NCBI GenBank assembly: GCA_007751475.1
Contig: CP036434.1
Location: forward strand, 372,001 to 436,000
Source: Saltatorellus ferox
GTDB lineage: Bacteria; Planctomycetota; UBA1135; GCA-002686595
Length of the DNA: 64,000 bases
Direction: 5' to 3'
The position numbers and the translations under genes are program-made. The notes under the pieces are model-generated. The model saw only the letters and a list, made by a program, of their open reading frames with translations, searched no databases and had not been told where the DNA came from. Positions 35,161 through 43,471 of this stretch are shown in pieces (within the stretch, counting starts at the first letter, position 1; the number at the start of each line of letters is the position of its first letter).

Positions 35161-38100
35161 ATGCTGAACTTCACTCTCACGGCGCTCGCGCTGGCCGCTC
35201 CTCCCGTCGTTGCCTCCACGGCGGCCGCGCAGCAACTCGTCAACTGGGAGACCGCGCACGTCTCTCCGATCGCGTTCGACGCGGCGGGCCAGCGGCTCTT
35301 CGTCTGCAACACGCCCGATGCGCGCCTCGAGGTCTTCGATGTCTCGGGAAGCGTTCCCGTGCGACTCTTCGACGTTCCGGTCGGACTCGATCCGATCTCG
35401 GTGAGGCAGCGCGGAGCCAACGAGGTCTGGGTGGTCAACTCGATCTCCGACTCGATCAGTGTCGTGGACCTCATCCAGCGTTCGGTCGTGGCGACGGTCG
35501 ACACCGCGGACGAGCCCGCTGATGTGATCTTCGCGGGATCGCCCGAACGTGCCTTCGTGAGCTGCTCCCAGGCGAACCTCGTGCAGGTCTTCGATCCCGC
35601 GGCCACCGCGGCGCCCCTCGCCCAGGTCCCGATCCTCGGCGAGGAGCCGCGCGCGATGGCGAAGAGCGCGGACGGCTCGACGGTCTACGTGGCGGTCTTC
35701 GAGTCGGGCAACGGGTCGACCGTGCTCGGCGGCGGCCTCGACGGTTCTTCGACGCTCGTGCTGCCCAACGTCGTGTCGAACCCGAGCGGTCCGTACGGCG
35801 GTCAGAACCCGCCGCCCAATAGCGGCACGAACTTCGTGCCCGCCATGCGTCCGGGAAACCCGCCGCCGCCGCGTGTGGGTCTGATCGTCAAGAAGAACGC
35901 CGCTGGCCAGTGGATGGACGACAACGGGGGCGACTGGACGAACTTCGTCAGCGGCCCCCAGGCAGCCCAATCCGGTCGCGTGGTCGGCTGGGACGTGACC
36001 GATCACGACGTGGCGGTGATCGACGCCGCGACGCTCGGGGTGAGCTACGCCGATCGGCTGATGAACCTCAACATGGCGCTGGCGGTGCATCCCGTGAGTG
36101 GCGACATCACGGTCGTCGGCACGGATTCCACCAACGAGGTTCGGTTCGAGCCGAACCTGAACGGTGTCTTCCTGCGCGTCGTCATGGGGATCGTGGACGA
36201 GTCGACCCTGGGCGTGGCGGTCCTCGACACGAACCCACACCTGACCTACCAGACCTCCACGGTCCCCCAGGCCACCCGCGATCTGTCCCTCGGCGATCCG
36301 CGCGGGATCGCATGGACGAGCGACGGTGCCCGCGGGTACGTGACGGGCATGGGGTCCAACAACGTCGCCGTGTTCAACGCGGCGGGATCGCGGATCGGTA
36401 CGCCGATCGAGGTCGGGGAAGGGCCCACCGGCATCGCCATCGATGACGCGGGCGGGCGCGCGTTCGTTGTGAACAAGTTCGATGCGTCGGTTTCGACGAT
36501 CGACCTCGCGGCGGCGGCCGAGGTCAGCCGCGTGGCGTTCCACGACCCCTCGCCCCTGGCGATCAAGGTAGGTCGAAAGCACCTTTACGACACGCACGCC
36601 ACCTCCGGTCTTGGCCACGTTTCGTGCGCGTCCTGCCACGTCGACGCGCGCACCGATCGACTGGGTTGGGACCTCGGGGATCCAGCGGGCCTGGTCGAGG
36701 ACTCCGGCGCGCAGAACCTCGGGATGAACCTGCCCGGGCTCAACGTCGGCTTCGAGGACTTCCATCCGATGAAGGGGCCGATGACGACCCAGACCTTCCA
36801 GGACATCATCGGCAAGGAGCCGTTCCACTGGCGCGGCGACCGCGACGGGCTGGCCGGCTTCCTTCCCGCGTTCGAGGGGCTCCAGGGCGACGACGCCACG
36901 CCGAGCGTGGCTGAGGTCGACGAGTTCGCGGCCTTCCTGGGCACGATCCACTTTCCGCCCAATCCCTATCGGAACTTCGACAACACCCTGCCGACGGACC
37001 TTCCGCTGCCGGGGCACTTCAGCGTGGGCCGATTCTCGCCCGCGGGGACGCCGCTCCCGAACGGAAACGCCCAGAACGGACTGAACCGCTACACGCCGCC
37101 GACTACCCTGGACGGTCCCTTTGCGTGTGTCACGTGCCACACCCTGCCGACGGGCATGGGAGCCGACGTGCGCTTCAACGGAAGCCAGTACGTCCCTTTC
37201 CCCGAAGGTCCGAACGGAGAGAAGCACCACGCGCTCGTTTCCGTGGACGGCTCCACGAACAAGGCGATCAAGACCGCGCAGCTGCGTAGCTCCTACAAGA
37301 AGGTCGGGGCCGACTTCACCCAGTCGAGCGTCCAGGCGGGCTTCGGCTTCCTGCACGACGGCAGCATCCCGTCACTGGCGTTCTTCCTGTCGTCGCCGGC
37401 GTTCGAGTTCCAGGGGGACCAGGGGCTCGCGAACATGATCGCCTTCATGCTGGCCTTCGGCGGCTCGGACCTGCCCAACGGCAGCGCGAGCAACCCGCTG
37501 TTTCCGCCGGGGACCGAGAGCCAGGACACCCACGCGGGCGTCGGCACCCAGGTCACGATCGCGGACTTCGCGACGCTCGATCCGGCGGCGGCGGCGCTCG
37601 TGGCGGGCATGCGGTCCGAGGCGGACCTGAGCCGGATCGGGATGGTGGCGCGCGGCGTCGTGGGCGGCCTGCCCCGGGGGGCAGCGTACTCGGCGGGCGC
37701 GTCGTTCCAGACGGACCGCGCTGCGGAGCAGCTCGACTTCGCTGCGCTGATGGCGCTCGCGACGCCGGCGACGCCGATCACTCTTATGGCCGTTCCGTCC
37801 GGCACCGAGGTGCGGCTCGGGATCGACCGTGACCTCGACGGAGCTTTTGACCGGGACGAACTCGATGGCGGTAGCGATCCGGCGAACGGGAACAGCGTGC
37901 CGGACCTCGGCCAGAACTACTGCGGCCCCGCCGTGGTGAACAGCGCCGGTGCCTCTGCCGTGATGTCTGCCTCGGGCAGCCGCGTGGCCCTGGACAACGA
38001 CCTGACGCTCCGCGCCTCGCTCCTGCCCCCGGGTAGCTGGGGCTTCTTCGTGACCTCCCGGACCCAGGGCTTCGTCCAGGGACCGGGCGGTAGTCGGGGC

Positions 38101-38325
38101 AACCTGTGTATCAGTGCGGACGTCGCTCGCTTCTCGCTCCAAGTGCAGAACTCGGGGAGCGCCCGGGCGATCAGCACGCGGATCAATCTCACTCTGGTGC
38201 CGACGAATCCGCCCCAGAGCGTGCTGGCGGGCCAGAGCTGGAACTTCCAGGCCTGGTATCGGGACAGCTTCCAGGGGCAGCCGACGTCCAACTTCACGGA
38301 CGGTCTGACGATCGACTTCGAGTAG
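35161..38325 (+). CDS. Secreted beta-propeller protein with two haem-c sites and FQAWxRD C-terminal module
   Basis: The protein has 1054 residues with a signal (NFTLTALALAAPPVVASTAAA). An N-terminal YVTN-like seven-bladed propeller (SISVVDLIQRSVVATVDTAD, NNVAVFNAAGSRIG) is followed by cytochrome-like regions with CASCH (residues 489-493) and CVTCH (656-660). The last 136 residues (from NYCGPAVVNSAG) are the recurrent module ending SWNFQAWYRD then TSNFTDGLTIDFE. The ATG at 35161 is preferred over the earlier 35134 frame. It is probably an exported redox protein; the partner is unknown. Confidence 0.86.
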   Translation: MLNFTLTALALAAPPVVASTAAAQQLVNWETAHVSPIAFDAAGQRLFVCNTPDARLEVFDVSGSVPVRLFDVPVGLDPISVRQRGANEVWVVNSISDSISVVDLIQRSVVATVDTADEPADVIFAGSPERAFVSCSQANLVQVFDPAATAAPLAQVPILGEEPRAMAKSADGSTVYVAVFESGNGSTVLGGGLDGSSTLVLPNVVSNPSGPYGGQNPPPNSGTNFVPAMRPGNPPPPRVGLIVKKNAAGQWMDDNGGDWTNFVSGPQAAQSGRVVGWDVTDHDVAVIDAATLGVSYADRLMNLNMALAVHPVSGDITVVGTDSTNEVRFEPNLNGVFLRVVMGIVDESTLGVAVLDTNPHLTYQTSTVPQATRDLSLGDPRGIAWTSDGARGYVTGMGSNNVAVFNAAGSRIGTPIEVGEGPTGIAIDDAGGRAFVVNKFDASVSTIDLAAAAEVSRVAFHDPSPLAIKVGRKHLYDTHATSGLGHVSCASCHVDARTDRLGWDLGDPAGLVEDSGAQNLGMNLPGLNVGFEDFHPMKGPMTTQTFQDIIGKEPFHWRGDRDGLAGFLPAFEGLQGDDATPSVAEVDEFAAFLGTIHFPPNPYRNFDNTLPTDLPLPGHFSVGRFSPAGTPLPNGNAQNGLNRYTPPTTLDGPFACVTCHTLPTGMGADVRFNGSQYVPFPEGPNGEKHHALVSVDGSTNKAIKTAQLRSSYKKVGADFTQSSVQAGFGFLHDGSIPSLAFFLSSPAFEFQGDQGLANMIAFMLAFGGSDLPNGSASNPLFPPGTESQDTHAGVGTQVTIADFATLDPAAAALVAGMRSEADLSRIGMVARGVVGGLPRGAAYSAGASFQTDRAAEQLDFAALMALATPATPITLMAVPSGTEVRLGIDRDLDGAFDRDELDGGSDPANGNSVPDLGQNYCGPAVVNSAGASAVMSASGSRVALDNDLTLRASLLPPGSWGFFVTSRTQGFVQGPGGSRGNLCISADVARFSLQVQNSGSARAISTRINLTLVPTNPPQSVLAGQSWNFQAWYRDSFQGQPTSNFTDGLTIDFE

Positions 38326-38402
38326 CGGTCCGGAGGTCGTTGGAACGCCCGGTCGGGGAGCGTACAGTTCATGGATCCCGTGGCCATCCGGCCCATGCAC
38401 CC

Positions 38403-40709
38403 ATGAATCGTTTCAGCGCTCCTCACCTTTCGAGGTCTCTCTCTCCCGTTCTTGTGCTCTGTGCGCTGGCTTCCTGCAACGACGGCGGGGGGAAGGCTGG
38501 CGGCGTCATCCCCGTGGTGCAGACCGTGGAACTCGGGGGCGCCTGGAACTTCTTCCAGGAGGGCTTGGACTGCGACGGTAGCTCGTTCCGTGCGCTCCCG
38601 ATGGAGATCGAGGATGTCGCCAGCGGCGAGTTCGTCGTGCGGATCGGTGAACCCGGTTCGGCCTTCGAGTTCGCGGGCCTGCAGATGGACAGCAGCCTCG
38701 TCTTCGGCGGCTCGTCCACCGTGGGCGGCGTGACGCTGGAGATACCGTCCGCCACCTGGGCGATCGCCGCGAACCTGAACAAGCTCTCCGGACCGCTCGA
38801 AGCGGTTCGTACCGAGGGGGGCGTCGACTGCGCTTTCACGGGCGCGGTCGAGGCGTTCAAGGCGGATGCCACTCAGACGTCGCTCGTGCGCGGCGACTGG
38901 CGCTGGACGCTGGAGACGGACACCGTCAACGGTAGCTGCACCGCCGTGGGTGAGACGCAGATCCTCGGGGCCACGCTCTGGCCCAAGCGTCAGAACCAGT
39001 TCCTCGTCGAGCTGGCTCTGGAGGACGGCGATCAGCTGCAGTTCGAGGGCTCTCTGTCCGGTGCGCGCCTCGACGTTTTCGGGAGCGACACGCTTGCGAG
39101 CGGCGATGAAGTGCACATGGTGGCGGGCTCCTTCCTGACGATTGCGCCGGGCGGGGTGCAGGGAGCCGGGGAGTTCGACATCGAGATCCTGGGATCCGGC
39201 CCCTGTGAGTACACGGCGATCGTGACCGCGGAGCGGCCGTCCATCGGCGAGCCCATGATCCCGTTCCTTCGAGACGTGGAGGGAGCCCAGGCGCTGATGG
39301 GGATCCCGCCGGAGTCGCCTGAGGCTCCTGTGACGCTGGTGGATTCGCTCGGGAGTGAAGTGCTCGGTGCGGGCGCGACGAACCTCTCGGTCCAGCGAAT
39401 CGCGGAGATCGTCGAGCGCCGCGTGCTGGACGGGATGACGGGCGAGACCGTGACCACGGCGCGCGACGGGCTCGTCTACACGGCGGGCGGCGACATCTTC
39501 TGGGTGGACCTCGCCCAGCGGTTCGACGCGAACGGTGAGCGAGCGGTGCTGCCGCCCGTTCGCGTCTTCGCGGGCAACGGGACGTCGATCCGGGAGCTCT
39601 CGGTGTACGTCGATCTGGCGCAGACGACGACGGTGATCGTGGGCGAGCGGGCGAGCGACAGCGTCATGATCGAGCTTCAGGCGATCGAGGAGGCGAGCGC
39701 GTCCGTGCTCGTCTCCAGCACGACGGAGGTCCTCGGAATGCTCATGGACGCGACCGGTAGCTACCACGGTATGGCGACCCTTGGCGGCGTCGCCGACGAG
39801 CTGCGGCGCCTGTCGGTCGACCAGAGCTCCGGGACGCTCGCGCTCGGCGTGGAATCCGTTGCGATCAGTCCAAAGGGCGCGCTTTACTTCACGCGGCCGG
39901 GCGAGCTTCTCGCGCTGGACGCGGGCGCCGCCGCCCCCGCGCTCCTGGATTCGGCCGCTGGTGGTCTCTATGCGCTCGGCCGCTTCGACGGCGAGCGGAT
40001 GTTCATCGGACGCGATGACATCAACGGCGCGACCCTGCTGTCCCGCGAGCCGGGAAGTGCGCCGGTGGTTCTGGCCCAGACGAACAGCGTGGGCGCGGGC
40101 GGCGCGGCGTTCAGTGACCTCGTCCCGGTGGGCGATCGCGTGATCTTCACGATGATCGGTGGCAGCGGCACGCGCAGGCTCATCGGCGTGCCGAAGGCTG
40201 GCGGGACCTTCGAGCTGCTGGTGGCGGCTCCGGACGCGGCGAACTTCTCGCCGGCGCTGGCCCAGGTCCTCGGCGATCAGGCGTACTTCACGGCGCTGCC
40301 CATCTCGACGTTCTCGGTCTTCGGGCTGGATCCGACGGGCGTCACAGCTCCCGAGGAGCTTTTCGATCACCGCCTCGGTTCTCCCTTGGTCGAGGACACC
40401 TATGCGCTGGCAGCGGGCCGGTCTGCGACCGCGCTCACGCTGCTCGCCGAGAGCGGCGACGTCCGCCTGCTGCGCAGGGGCGATCCGAGCAACGGTACGC
40501 TGGCGACGGCGGACCTGATCTACGGCGTGTCGACGCCGGGGGCCGTGGTGACCGTGAAGCCCGCAGGCGATCGACTGCTCGTGGCGGATGAATCGGCGAC
40601 CCAGGGCGGCGACCAGAGCGCCGAACTCTACTGGGTGGACCCGAGCGGGGCGGCGGCGCCGGTGCTGGTGAGCGGCGCGGCGGGCGAATACAACCTGCCG
40701 GTCGACTGA
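38403..40709 (+). CDS. Large lipoprotein with beta-propeller-like repeats, function unknown
   Basis: The 768-residue protein starts MNRFSAPHLSRS and has lipobox LASC with Cys25. It is beta-rich throughout: first a beta-sandwich region (about residues 40-260), then propeller-like repeats such as AISPKGALYFTRPGELLALD and FSDLVPVGDRVIFTMI. No catalytic motif or known family was recognised. ATG 38403 is the best start, with nothing coding-like before it in this frame. Just downstream the repeat family at 40.72 kb begins. Confidence 0.75.
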   Translation: MNRFSAPHLSRSLSPVLVLCALASCNDGGGKAGGVIPVVQTVELGGAWNFFQEGLDCDGSSFRALPMEIEDVASGEFVVRIGEPGSAFEFAGLQMDSSLVFGGSSTVGGVTLEIPSATWAIAANLNKLSGPLEAVRTEGGVDCAFTGAVEAFKADATQTSLVRGDWRWTLETDTVNGSCTAVGETQILGATLWPKRQNQFLVELALEDGDQLQFEGSLSGARLDVFGSDTLASGDEVHMVAGSFLTIAPGGVQGAGEFDIEILGSGPCEYTAIVTAERPSIGEPMIPFLRDVEGAQALMGIPPESPEAPVTLVDSLGSEVLGAGATNLSVQRIAEIVERRVLDGMTGETVTTARDGLVYTAGGDIFWVDLAQRFDANGERAVLPPVRVFAGNGTSIRELSVYVDLAQTTTVIVGERASDSVMIELQAIEEASASVLVSSTTEVLGMLMDATGSYHGMATLGGVADELRRLSVDQSSGTLALGVESVAISPKGALYFTRPGELLALDAGAAAPALLDSAAGGLYALGRFDGERMFIGRDDINGATLLSREPGSAPVVLAQTNSVGAGGAAFSDLVPVGDRVIFTMIGGSGTRRLIGVPKAGGTFELLVAAPDAANFSPALAQVLGDQAYFTALPISTFSVFGLDPTGVTAPEELFDHRLGSPLVEDTYALAAGRSATALTLLAESGDVRLLRRGDPSNGTLATADLIYGVSTPGAVVTVKPAGDRLLVADESATQGGDQSAELYWVDPSGAAAPVLVSGAAGEYNLPVD

Positions 40710-40719
40710 CTCCGTCGAC

Positions 40720-40769
40720 GCGGTACCGAACCCAGCGGTACCGAACCCGACCCAAAGCCGCCACGTTTC
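40720..40769 (+). repeat. Copy of the GGTACCGAACCCGACCC repeat family
   Basis: A partial unit GCGGTACCGAACCC (40720-40733) is followed by a full copy GCGGTACCGAACCCGACC... at 40735-40769. The full copy is the same 35-base sequence, in the same orientation, as the left arm of the hairpin at 41.66 kb. It lies 10 bp after the stop of the lipoprotein gene and 175 bp before the orphan gene. Confidence 0.85.
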
Positions 40770-40943
40770 CATTGCGAGACAGAAGTTGCTGATACAGGTC
40801 GCACTTCGGAACTTCTGCGCGAGATCGCGTGATGTCGCTGAAGGCGCCTCTCCGAGCGCCCCGATAGCCCAGCTGTCGGCCGCCGCTCGGGGGGCCACCT
40901 TCACTCACCACTCTCGAATATCAATCTATTCCCCGCATCCGCG

Positions 40944-41645
40944 GTGGCACTCGCATTGCTCGCGAGCCACTCCGGTTTCGCGCTGCCTGCCAGGGACAGC
41001 CAGAATTCGCACGTCGATCCGCTCGTCAAGATCAACGCAGATGTGATGGTCGAGGGCTACCTCGACTCACTTGAGTCGCTCGTCGAGACGAGCAAGAGGG
41101 GGAGCCAGTGGAGGGCTTTCTCCCTCGTGAGCGATCTACGATCGCAGTGGCTTCGCGTAAAGCTCACCAGCGAGCTTCGGTCGGATCTCGTCGCTTCCGC
41201 GGAGTCTCTTCTTCAGCGCATCGAGCAAGGCCGCATCGACGTGTTCGACGTAGAGCTTCTTCGCCTCGAGGTGGTGAATGCTCGTCTCTCGGATGGTATT
41301 GCTTCTTTCGTCGCCCGCGCTCGTGCGGAAGAGTGGAGCGAAGAGGTCTTCGAGTCTGCGGTTCTTCGATGGCTCCACGGTACGGAGATTTTCGATGATG
41401 CCCCAGAGCCTGACAGCTACCGCGCCAGGGTCATAGCCGCGCTGGAGTTCTCGCTGTTGACGTCCAGCGGAACGGAAGCGGCAGCGGGTGGTCTCAGCGT
41501 CGAGATGCTTCGCCTCCGGCTCGCCATCGCGATCAGGCGCTTCGAGATTGCCCGCAATCGCGGGGACATCACGGCGCTCGAGTTCTCGCGCATGCAGCGC
41601 ATGGCGATCATTCGCGTGCGAAGGATCACCGAAGACAACTTCTGA
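40944..41645 (+). CDS. Orphan secreted helical protein, 5' end uncertain
   Basis: The 233-residue frame from GTG 40944 begins ALALLASHSGFALPARDS, the end of a signal-like stretch. The open frame continues upstream (FPASAVALALLASHSGFALP) but I find no ATG, GTG or TTG there, so the start is unclear and may have been lost. The rest is charged and helical with many Leu/Arg (LEVVNARLSDGIASFVARAR, EMLRLRLAIAIRRFEIARNR). No family recognised. Base composition drops toward 55-60% G+C, below its neighbours. It is bracketed by repeats of the GGTACC family in the same orientation, suggesting a separate origin. Confidence 0.5.
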   Translation: MALALLASHSGFALPARDSQNSHVDPLVKINADVMVEGYLDSLESLVETSKRGSQWRAFSLVSDLRSQWLRVKLTSELRSDLVASAESLLQRIEQGRIDVFDVELLRLEVVNARLSDGIASFVARARAEEWSEEVFESAVLRWLHGTEIFDDAPEPDSYRARVIAALEFSLLTSSGTEAAAGGLSVEMLRLRLAIAIRRFEIARNRGDITALEFSRMQRMAIIRVRRITEDNF

Positions 41646-41662
41646 TTCGCAGCACCGAAAGG

Positions 41663-41760
41663 CGGCGGTACCGAACCCGACCCAAAGCCGCCACGTTTCG
41701 GTTCGAAGGGAGACCCTTCGAACGAAACGTGGCGGCTTTGGGTCGGGTTCGGTACCGCCG
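41663..41760. repeat. Very long near-perfect hairpin of the GGTACC repeat family
   Basis: Left arm 41663-41710 and right arm 41714-41760 are reverse complements apart from one extra G in the left arm (at 41700-41701); the loop is AGA (41711-41713). Each arm contains the repeat GGTACCGAACCCGACCCAAAG and continues with CCGCCACGTTTC. It lies between the stop codons of two convergent genes, so it can act as a bidirectional terminator, or be a mobile palindromic (MITE/REP-like) element. Confidence 0.85.
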
Positions 41761-41761
41761 G

Positions 41762-41796
41762 GAAACGTCGCGGTTGTAGGCCGGGTTCGGTACCGC
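41762..41796 (-). repeat. Diverged copy of the GGTACC repeat family
   Basis: GAAACGTCGCGGTTGTAGGC followed by CGGGTTCGGTACCGC resembles the right arm of the hairpin with several differences. It sits immediately after the hairpin, showing the element has been copied more than once here. Confidence 0.7.
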
Positions 41797-41815
41797 AGGC
41801 CTTTTGGCCGGCCGG

Positions 41816-42412
41816 TCAGTCGCTCGCCTTTCCGTACCGCAGCTCAAGGAGGTTCACGCGGTCTTTCCCGGGCGTCAGCACATGGACTCGATCGTACGCT
41901 TCGTGGGGGAGGTATCCGTGCTCGGCCGTTGAGCCCTTCGGCACCGGATCGAGGTCCGGTAGCAGTACACCGAACGCATGGGCGATCGCCGGGATCGTGT
42001 TCGAGTGTCCCGCCACGGCGATCACCTCGCCCGCCTTCGCGCTCTTCAGGCGCTCCAGCAGCTTCGGCATCTCACTGGCTCCAATGGTCTCGCTCTCGAT
42101 TTCGAGTGCCTCGGCCAGTGGCGCCAGAGTATCGCGCGTGCGCTTGTACTCCGTGTGAACGAGGCCCGTGACGCTCGCGGCGCTGAACATCCGCGCGAAC
42201 GCCTCGGCGCGCGCCTCGCCCGCCTCGGAGAGGCTCGGGTTCACCCGGTCGTCATCCGACTTTTCCGTGTGACGTACGAGGATCAGAACGGCGTCCAGCC
42301 GAACCTCGGGGGACGCTTCGGGCGCAGGGTTCTGGGCGAAGGCGGTGCTGGAAGCGAGCGCTGGAGCGGCGAGCCCGAGACCCTGAACGAACTGGCGGCG
42401 TGTGGCTTTCAT
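41816..42412 (-). CDS. Histidine phosphatase (phosphoglycerate mutase superfamily), Tat-exported
   Basis: The 198-residue protein has a Tat signal (MKATRRQFVQGLGLAAPALA) and the catalytic motif LVRHTE with His48 and Arg47, then the second catalytic His in VIAVAGHSNTIPAI. It should be an exported phosphatase; the natural substrate is unknown. Full family length. It converges on the orphan gene, with the long hairpin between them. Confidence 0.88.
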   Translation of the reverse strand: MKATRRQFVQGLGLAAPALASSTAFAQNPAPEASPEVRLDAVLILVRHTEKSDDDRVNPSLSEAGEARAEAFARMFSAASVTGLVHTEYKRTRDTLAPLAEALEIESETIGASEMPKLLERLKSAKAGEVIAVAGHSNTIPAIAHAFGVLLPDLDPVPKGSTAEHGYLPHEAYDRVHVLTPGKDRVNLLELRYGKASD

Positions 42413-42443
42413 CGCCGTAGCGTACCGAAACGCCCGGGTCGCG

Positions 42444-42803
42444 TCAGGCGCCCGCGCCCGCGGCGAATCGGTCCCGCGTCAGGGCACCGTGGCTGTCGTG
42501 CCAGCTCATCTCGCCGCCGCTGAACCAGAGCGCCTGGGGCGACTGGTGGTCGATGCCGAGCTCGGCGGTGAGCCCCCGGGCGAGCGGCTTCTCCGCGATC
42601 ACGTCGATCATCGCGAAGCGCGTCGTCTCGGAGTCCGGGACCGACTTGAGCCACGTCTTGAACTCGAACTCGGCGCGCGTGCTCACGGGGCAGATGGGGC
42701 TCTTCTTGAAGACGACGACGTCGGTCTCCATCGAGGCCTCGCGGAGCGCGGCCGCGGCGGCGGCCGGGTCGGACGGGAGCTGAATTTCGCGTGAAGTGGT
42801 CAT
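42444..42803 (-). CDS. ytxJ: Monothiol bacilliredoxin-like protein (YtxJ/BrxC family)
   Basis: The 119-residue thioredoxin-fold protein has the active-site segment VFKKSPICPVST, with a single reactive Cys38, and the family motif ELGIDHQSPQALWF followed by WHDSHGALT. YtxJ proteins de-bacillithiolate proteins, so the organism may make bacillithiol or a similar thiol. It lies 31 bp downstream on the minus strand after the phosphatase start region, in the same direction; operon linkage is possible. Confidence 0.85.
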   Translation of the reverse strand: MTTSREIQLPSDPAAAAAALREASMETDVVVFKKSPICPVSTRAEFEFKTWLKSVPDSETTRFAMIDVIAEKPLARGLTAELGIDHQSPQALWFSGGEMSWHDSHGALTRDRFAAGAGA

Positions 42804-42815
42804 GGCCCGAATTGT

Positions 42816-43415
42816 CTAGGACGGCTTCTCGCGGGTGGCAGTCTTCTTCGCGGACTTCTTCCGCGCGGGCGCTTTCTTCACGGCTTTCTTAATGGCCTTC
42901 TTCTTGGCGGCCTTTTTCTTCGTTGCCTTCTTCTTGGTGGCTGCCTTCTTCTTCCCGGCAGATCCCCTGGCGAGCACGGCCTCGTACTGGGCGATGAACT
43001 TGTCGGCGGGCATCCGCCGGACCGCTTCGCCGAGCACATCGAGCGCCACGTCCTCCAGCTTCTTGAAGCGCAGGCAGGCCTTGCCCATATCGAGCTTCTT
43101 GCCCGTCTTCTTCCACTCGGTCTCGAACCAGCTCACCTCGCCTTCGTTGCCGTAGATCATGAAGAGGTACACCGCCATGTGGTTCTTCTGAGAGGCCACG
43201 TTCATGAAGGGCAGCGGCTGCTCCGGGCTGCAGTGGTAGCCCGGCGGGTACACGCTCTTCGGAATGCAGTAGCCGATCATCCCGTAGCTCATGACCTCCT
43301 TGATTTTCGGATCGAGGTTGGCCTTGATGACCTTGCGGACCGCCTCGATGGCCTTTCGGCGATCGGGGTCGAGGCTGGCGAGGTATTCCTTCACGGTGGC
43401 GGCTTGGCTCTGCAT
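42816..43415 (-). CDS. DUF1801 protein with Lys/Ala-rich histone-like C-terminal tail
   Basis: The protein has 199 residues from ATG 43415 (MQSQAATVKEYLASLDPDRR). The first 150 residues are DUF1801 (SYGMIGYCIPKSVYPPGY, FMNVASQKNHMAVYLFM). The last 50 residues are a lysine/alanine tail (GKKKAATKKKATKKKAAKKK repeats) like that of histone H1 or bacterial Hc1-type proteins, which should bind nucleic acid. A longer upstream frame exists but is not protein-like. It precedes the bacilliredoxin gene by 12 bp, on the same strand. Confidence 0.85.
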   Translation of the reverse strand: MQSQAATVKEYLASLDPDRRKAIEAVRKVIKANLDPKIKEVMSYGMIGYCIPKSVYPPGYHCSPEQPLPFMNVASQKNHMAVYLFMIYGNEGEVSWFETEWKKTGKKLDMGKACLRFKKLEDVALDVLGEAVRRMPADKFIAQYEAVLARGSAGKKKAATKKKATKKKAAKKKAIKKAVKKAPARKKSAKKTATREKPS

Positions 43416-43471
43416 GGGAAGAGCGTAACGGGAGACCTTCTCTTTTGCCTGGCGAAGGAGCCCTCGGGGGG

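Noticed and set aside
37917..40904. Long minus-strand frame across the lipoprotein gene and the GGTACC repeat
   Set aside because: Shadow of the lipoprotein gene; its N-terminal part is translation of the repeat.
41663..41760. tRNA or structured RNA gene at the long hairpin
   Set aside because: A single near-perfect stem with a 3-base loop, without cloverleaf features or a TPsiC arm.
40720..41796. CRISPR array
   Set aside because: The repeats are few, inverted in part, and not separated by regular spacers; no cas genes.
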